Positions 60,986 to 64,000 of a stretch of DNA of 64,000 bases are shown piece after piece. The DNA is from Pontibacter vulgaris. Lineage in GTDB: Bacteria; Bacteroidota; Bacteroidia; Cytophagales; Hymenobacteraceae. Positions within the stretch are counted from its first letter, which is position 1, and the number at the start of each line of letters is the position of its first letter. A model generated the notes under the pieces. It was not told the DNA's origin, ran no database searches, and worked only from the letters and a program-made list of their open reading frames with translations. The stretch covers positions 186,001 through 250,000 of the forward strand of contig NZ_JAJVDH010000005.1 of NCBI RefSeq assembly GCF_022758145.1, given 5' to 3'. The position numbers were made by a program, and so were the translations under genes.

Positions 60986-62152
60986 TTACTCTACCAGTAC
61001 ATGCTCCCTTTCGCCGCGCTCAAAACCATACACATCTTCCCTGAACTGCACCCGCATGTTATCATCAACCCAGGCAGTCTGGTAAGCAATAAGTAAAGGC
61101 ATGGATTTTTTTACCCTGATGTAATGATCCGGAATACCATCAGTCTTAAATTTTGCGATCATTTTATCTGAATAACCAGACCTGTGTTTTAGGAGGTAAT
61201 CAGCAAGCGCCATAGGTTGCTCCAGACGTATGCAGCCATGGCTGAAAGAGCGGTTATCATACTTAAACAGATCTTTATCCGGGGTATCATGCAGGTATTG
61301 GTTTACATTTGTTTTGAAAAGGAATTTAATTCTTCCGAGCTCATTTATACTTCCGGGCCGCTGCACAATTTTATAGTTAAAGGTATCTTCTGTTACTTTC
61401 TTCCAGTTAACGCGCCAGGGGTTGGTTCTTACAAAACCAGTTGGTGAGGGCTGGAAAAGCTGCATGCGTTTCTTGTATAAATAGCCGGGGTTACGCTTTA
61501 AAATAGGTAATATTTCTTTGGCTGCTATAGAGCGGGGTATATTCCAGGATGGGTTAAAAACCACGGTAGTCATTTCGCTTTTTACTACCCGCGTCTGATG
61601 ATCCTTTTTGCCCACAATTACACGCATTTTTAGCACGGTCTTGTTGCTGTCAATTACCTGCAAAGTATAATCCGGAATATTTACAAGAAGGTAGGGTTGC
61701 TTCAGGTTGTGGGTAGCTGCTATCCAGTCGTCGTAACTGCACTTCAATTGCTCAAGGCGCTGTTCGGGTGTTATATTGAGAGCTGCAATAGTTTTCGGTC
61801 CGATAATTCCGTCGGCCTTTAAAGCATGCCGCTCCTGGAACCGGCGCACAGCCCGCGTTATTTCGTTTGTAAAAGCTGGTTGTTGGGTGGCATTGTCTAA
61901 ACTAAGGTCGCCGGTTTGCAACAGATTCTCCTGCAACGGAAGAATATACCGGCTGGTATCGCCGGATTGCAGTTTCAGGTTTACAGGAAAAGTGTGCCAG
62001 TTATTCGTATCTACAAGTCGCTGATAAAGAAACAATGCCTGTTGCATGCGCTCTTTCTGAGCAATATAAACAGAAACTTTCCCGGCCACATCCTGCGCCT
62101 GTACAGCCGGAATTACCGGCAGCAACCATAAAAGCATTAAAATGCGATACAT
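60986..62152 (-). CDS. Secreted L,D-transpeptidase (YcbB-like, short form)
   Basis: A 388-residue protein starting MYRILMLLWLLPVIPAVQAQ (signal peptide). A peptidoglycan-binding domain (NEITRAVRRFQERHALKADG, IIGPKTIAALN) precedes the YkuD catalytic domain with SHGCIRLEQP (catalytic Cys and His). E. coli YcbB is about 615 residues; here the extra N-terminal domain is absent. It forms 3-3 peptidoglycan cross-links in the periplasm. Confidence 0.93.
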   Translation of the reverse strand: MYRILMLLWLLPVIPAVQAQDVAGKVSVYIAQKERMQQALFLYQRLVDTNNWHTFPVNLKLQSGDTSRYILPLQENLLQTGDLSLDNATQQPAFTNEITRAVRRFQERHALKADGIIGPKTIAALNITPEQRLEQLKCSYDDWIAATHNLKQPYLLVNIPDYTLQVIDSNKTVLKMRVIVGKKDHQTRVVKSEMTTVVFNPSWNIPRSIAAKEILPILKRNPGYLYKKRMQLFQPSPTGFVRTNPWRVNWKKVTEDTFNYKIVQRPGSINELGRIKFLFKTNVNQYLHDTPDKDLFKYDNRSFSHGCIRLEQPMALADYLLKHRSGYSDKMIAKFKTDGIPDHYIRVKKSMPLLIAYQTAWVDDNMRVQFREDVYGFERGEREHVLVE

Positions 62153-62669
62153 AGCAGAGAGTGTAAACAACAGTTTCTTTTACTACGCAAAATATGGACG
62201 CATGACGGGGCTTACAGCAAGCCAAACCTCTTAAACTAAAACAAAACCTGCAGCTGCTAAGTTTGCCTTCTTAAGAAAAGGGGTAAGCTTGATTTTTGCT
62301 GTAGCTTTATAAGTATAAATTAGCAGGAAGATTGAGCTACTTAGGGTCTAGTTTTGCATAAAGTATGTAGGTTACTGTTCGTACTTTAAGTTATATTGGA
62401 AGTATACTTTCGGGCTGCTCTGGCCTGAACAAGAATGCAGAAGCCAATTGCCAAAACGTTAAAAGCTACACATAGGTAAGCGGATTCTTTAATCGAAATT
62501 GAGTCCTGAAAAGCTGCAGGAAAGCGAGCTGACTGGAGCAGGTTGATTACAAAAAGAAACGAACAATGCAACCGAACCCAAAGTATACAAAGCTAACCTG
62601 ATTGCTATTAAAACAAGTATATGCCTACCGGCAACCAGAATATAAAATAATTGATAAGCAAAAAGCTAC
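62153..62669. other. Noncoding spacer
   Basis: About 515 bases between divergent genes. Five heptamer copies occur, including a perfect AAGTATACTT palindrome at about 62401. No gene is supported; a 61-codon frame at 62386-62571 has no family character. Confidence 0.55.
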
Positions 62670-63350
62670 ATGGCTGCAACTATAGATAAAGCTACCCTCC
62701 GTTTTTTAACCGACCTGAAGCAGAACAATAACCGCGAATGGTTTAATGAAAATAAAAAGCAGTACGACGCTGCCCGCAAAAACTACATCGCTTTCCTGGA
62801 TGAGATGCTGAAACAGATGCAGGACTTTGAACCAGTTGCTTACGGGCAGCAAGGCAAAGACCTGGTATTCCGCATTTACCGCGATGTGCGTTTCTCCAAC
62901 GACAAGCGCCCTTATAAAGACCATTTTGGAGCTTATATAGCGGAAGGAGGCCGGAAATCTATACTTCCGGGCTACTACCTGCACCTGGCCAGCGGCAATA
63001 ACTCTTTTGTAGCCGGCGGGCTTTGGATGCCACCAGCCGATCAACTAAAAGCCGTACGCCAGGAAATTGATTACAGCCTTGATGAGTTTGAAAGTATACT
63101 TCAGAAGCCGGAGTTTAAAACCAGGTTTGGAAATATATCAGGGGAACAGCTTAAAACCACACCCAAAGGCTATGAAAAGGATAACCCTGCCATAGCATAC
63201 CTGCGCCACAAAAGCTGGAATGCCATTATGCCTATAGATGATAAATTGGTGTTAAGCCCTGATTTTATGAATGTAGTGTTGGATTCTTTCAAAGCTGTAA
63301 AACCATTAAATGATTTCCTGATGGCACCGTTACGGGATATTGGAGAGTAA
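62670..63350 (+). CDS. DUF2461 family protein
   Basis: A 226-residue soluble protein: NNNREWFNENKKQYDAARKN, KDLVFRIYRDVRFSNDKRPY, KDHFGAYIAEGGRKS, YYLHLASGNNSFVAGGLWMP, and GYEKDNPAIAYLRHKSWNAI make the full DUF2461 pattern (TIGR02453-like). Role unknown; cytosolic. It stands alone with no visible terminator. Confidence 0.92.
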   Translation: MAATIDKATLRFLTDLKQNNNREWFNENKKQYDAARKNYIAFLDEMLKQMQDFEPVAYGQQGKDLVFRIYRDVRFSNDKRPYKDHFGAYIAEGGRKSILPGYYLHLASGNNSFVAGGLWMPPADQLKAVRQEIDYSLDEFESILQKPEFKTRFGNISGEQLKTTPKGYEKDNPAIAYLRHKSWNAIMPIDDKLVLSPDFMNVVLDSFKAVKPLNDFLMAPLRDIGE

Positions 63351-64000
63351 CTCGGATATTGTTTCGACACTAGGAGAAATCTGGTATAGTTTCATAGCTG
63401 AGGTTTATACTGGCTTTAATTAAGCTATACTTCCATAGTTATCTCTAATCCTGGGAGCTTTACTTGCCTGCTGTTTTATAGTTGCTTTGGCTCGCTCCAA
63501 GCCCGCGAGGGCTCGTCCTCGGGCATCGCGCTGTCTATTGAAGCTGCTCCTCGCCCCGCTGCGGGCTGCCCTTGCGGGCACCGCAACAATAGAAGGCGCT
63601 CAACCCAAGGACTGGAAAGGACACTTCTTCGCAGGCGGTTATGCAACAGGAACTACAAAGCAATAGCTTTTCGAAGTGCACCCAAGACGATTCGATGTTT
63701 GAGCGTTCAACGAGTGGGGGGAGGGGCCCTCGATAAACGAATTGTCTTGATTCTTTTGCTTACAGGGGTGCAGGGGCCCCTTTTAGACTTTCTCATCAAA
63801 GAGAAAAGTGAGGCCCAGCCGGCGAGGCGAAAAGCCTGATCAAAGCCTAGAAGATAAATGTTAAACAGAATATTTACAAAGAACAGTTGAGCTCCCCGCC
63901 TTGGATAAGGAGGGGTTGGGGGTGGTTGGACTACGGCAACTATAAGCAAGACACTCGCAGGAGCTGTGTATACTGCAAGGTCTCTGTTTTAGCTGATTTA
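63351..64000. other. Noncoding right end with repeat copy 2
   Basis: The stretch contains one heptamer, the dispersed repeat copy 2 (63446-63855) and a GGGGTTGGGGGTGGTTGGAC word (63914-63933) that recurs, in complement, at 8011-8030. A 640-base tract with no gene. Confidence 0.6.
63446..63855 (+). repeat. Dispersed repeat, copy 2 (inverted relative to 8128-8568)
   Basis: It is the reverse-oriented counterpart of copy 1. Matching blocks run from ATCCTGGGAGCTTTACTTGC on the left to GATCAAAGCCTAGAAG on the right, with one divergent block in the centre. The stem TGCCC..GGGCA and the CCCGCGAGGG hairpin are retained. Confidence 0.8.

Noticed and set aside
62386-62571. 61-codon frame in the spacer
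   Set aside because: No recognisable motif, and it sits in an AT-rich promoter-like spacer.
1-64000. CRISPR arrays
   Set aside because: No regularly spaced direct repeats of 23-47 bases were seen; the only close repeats are the 20-base pair at 6355 and scattered heptamers.
1-64000. Insertion sequences or transposases
   Set aside because: No transposase, DDE motif or IS-type terminal repeat pair was found; the 400-base repeat lacks coding capacity.
1-64000. Heptamer explained as ordinary promoter boxes
   Set aside because: Only a few copies are followed by TTG to make a TAnnTTTG box, and most lie inside genes in both orientations.

Overview
The window looks like a chromosomal segment of a Cytophagales bacterium, most like the Hymenobacteraceae (Pontibacter and relatives). 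The case rests on several signs: a type IX secretion C-terminal sorting domain (12485-14296), a TonB-dependent receptor with a carboxypeptidase-like plug extension, a near absence of Shine-Dalgarno sequences, promoter-like TAnnTTTG boxes (for example 8793-8800), lipoproteins with short lipoboxes, and the general protein flavour. The genus is an inference from protein character, not a database result. I count about 60 protein genes and one tRNA (CAU anticodon).

Layout. 1-4.3 kb: minus-strand metabolic genes (a partial DAC-like protein, a luciferase-like oxidoreductase, an MBL hydrolase, a VF530 protein and a lipoprotein esterase). 4.3-6.1 kb: three small membrane-protein genes, separated by attC-like imperfect dyads. 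6.5-7.8 kb: pgk. 7.8-8.8 kb: noncoding, holding one copy of a roughly 400 bp repeat; the other copy lies inverted at 63.45-63.86 kb. 8.8-14.6 kb, plus strand: a tandem double D-Ala-D-Ala ligase, a PASTA protein, a T9SS cargo protein and a rhodanese. 14.7-16.6 kb: M50 protease and HAD phosphatase. 16.7 kb: tRNA, followed by an AT-rich stretch to about 21.2 kb with a second, better cassette-like array (DUF998 protein, RsgA paralogue, lipoprotein) flanked by attC-like dyads. 21.3-29 kb: a large lipoprotein glycosidase, then a STAS-like protein, an AONS/GNAT fusion enzyme and a hybrid histidine kinase. 29-35 kb: CsbD, TonB receptor, OsmC, an unknown protein, S1/P1 nuclease. 34.7-38.4 kb: a seven-gene minus-strand run of small membrane proteins around a winged-helix regulator. 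38.5-46 kb: SDR, DsbA-like, DUF1801, a CDF exporter, a two-component system, SulP transporter and beta-carbonic anhydrase. 46-55.8 kb: beta-barrel and low-complexity proteins, topoisomerase III, phosphoesterase, YdcF, aldehyde dehydrogenase. 56-61 kb: ECF sigma/anti-sigma pair, then an arsenosugar-type cluster built around ArsS. 61-63.4 kb: L,D-transpeptidase and a DUF2461 protein.

Two signals stand out beyond the gene list. First, the heptamer AAGTATA (complement TATACTT) is very over-represented: a hand count gives about 185 copies on the two strands, against roughly 10 expected from composition and about 30 for the sister word AAGTATG/CATACTT. It lies in genes in several reading frames, in spacers, and as inverted pairs in two terminator-position hairpins. 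This resembles the way DNA-uptake or architecture-imparting words are distributed. Second, two groups of genes (4.3-6.1 kb and 18.2-20.9 kb) are separated by related attC-like dyads with no integrase in the window, as in integron cassette arrays lacking an integrase. The second group almost lacks the heptamer, as expected for recently acquired DNA.
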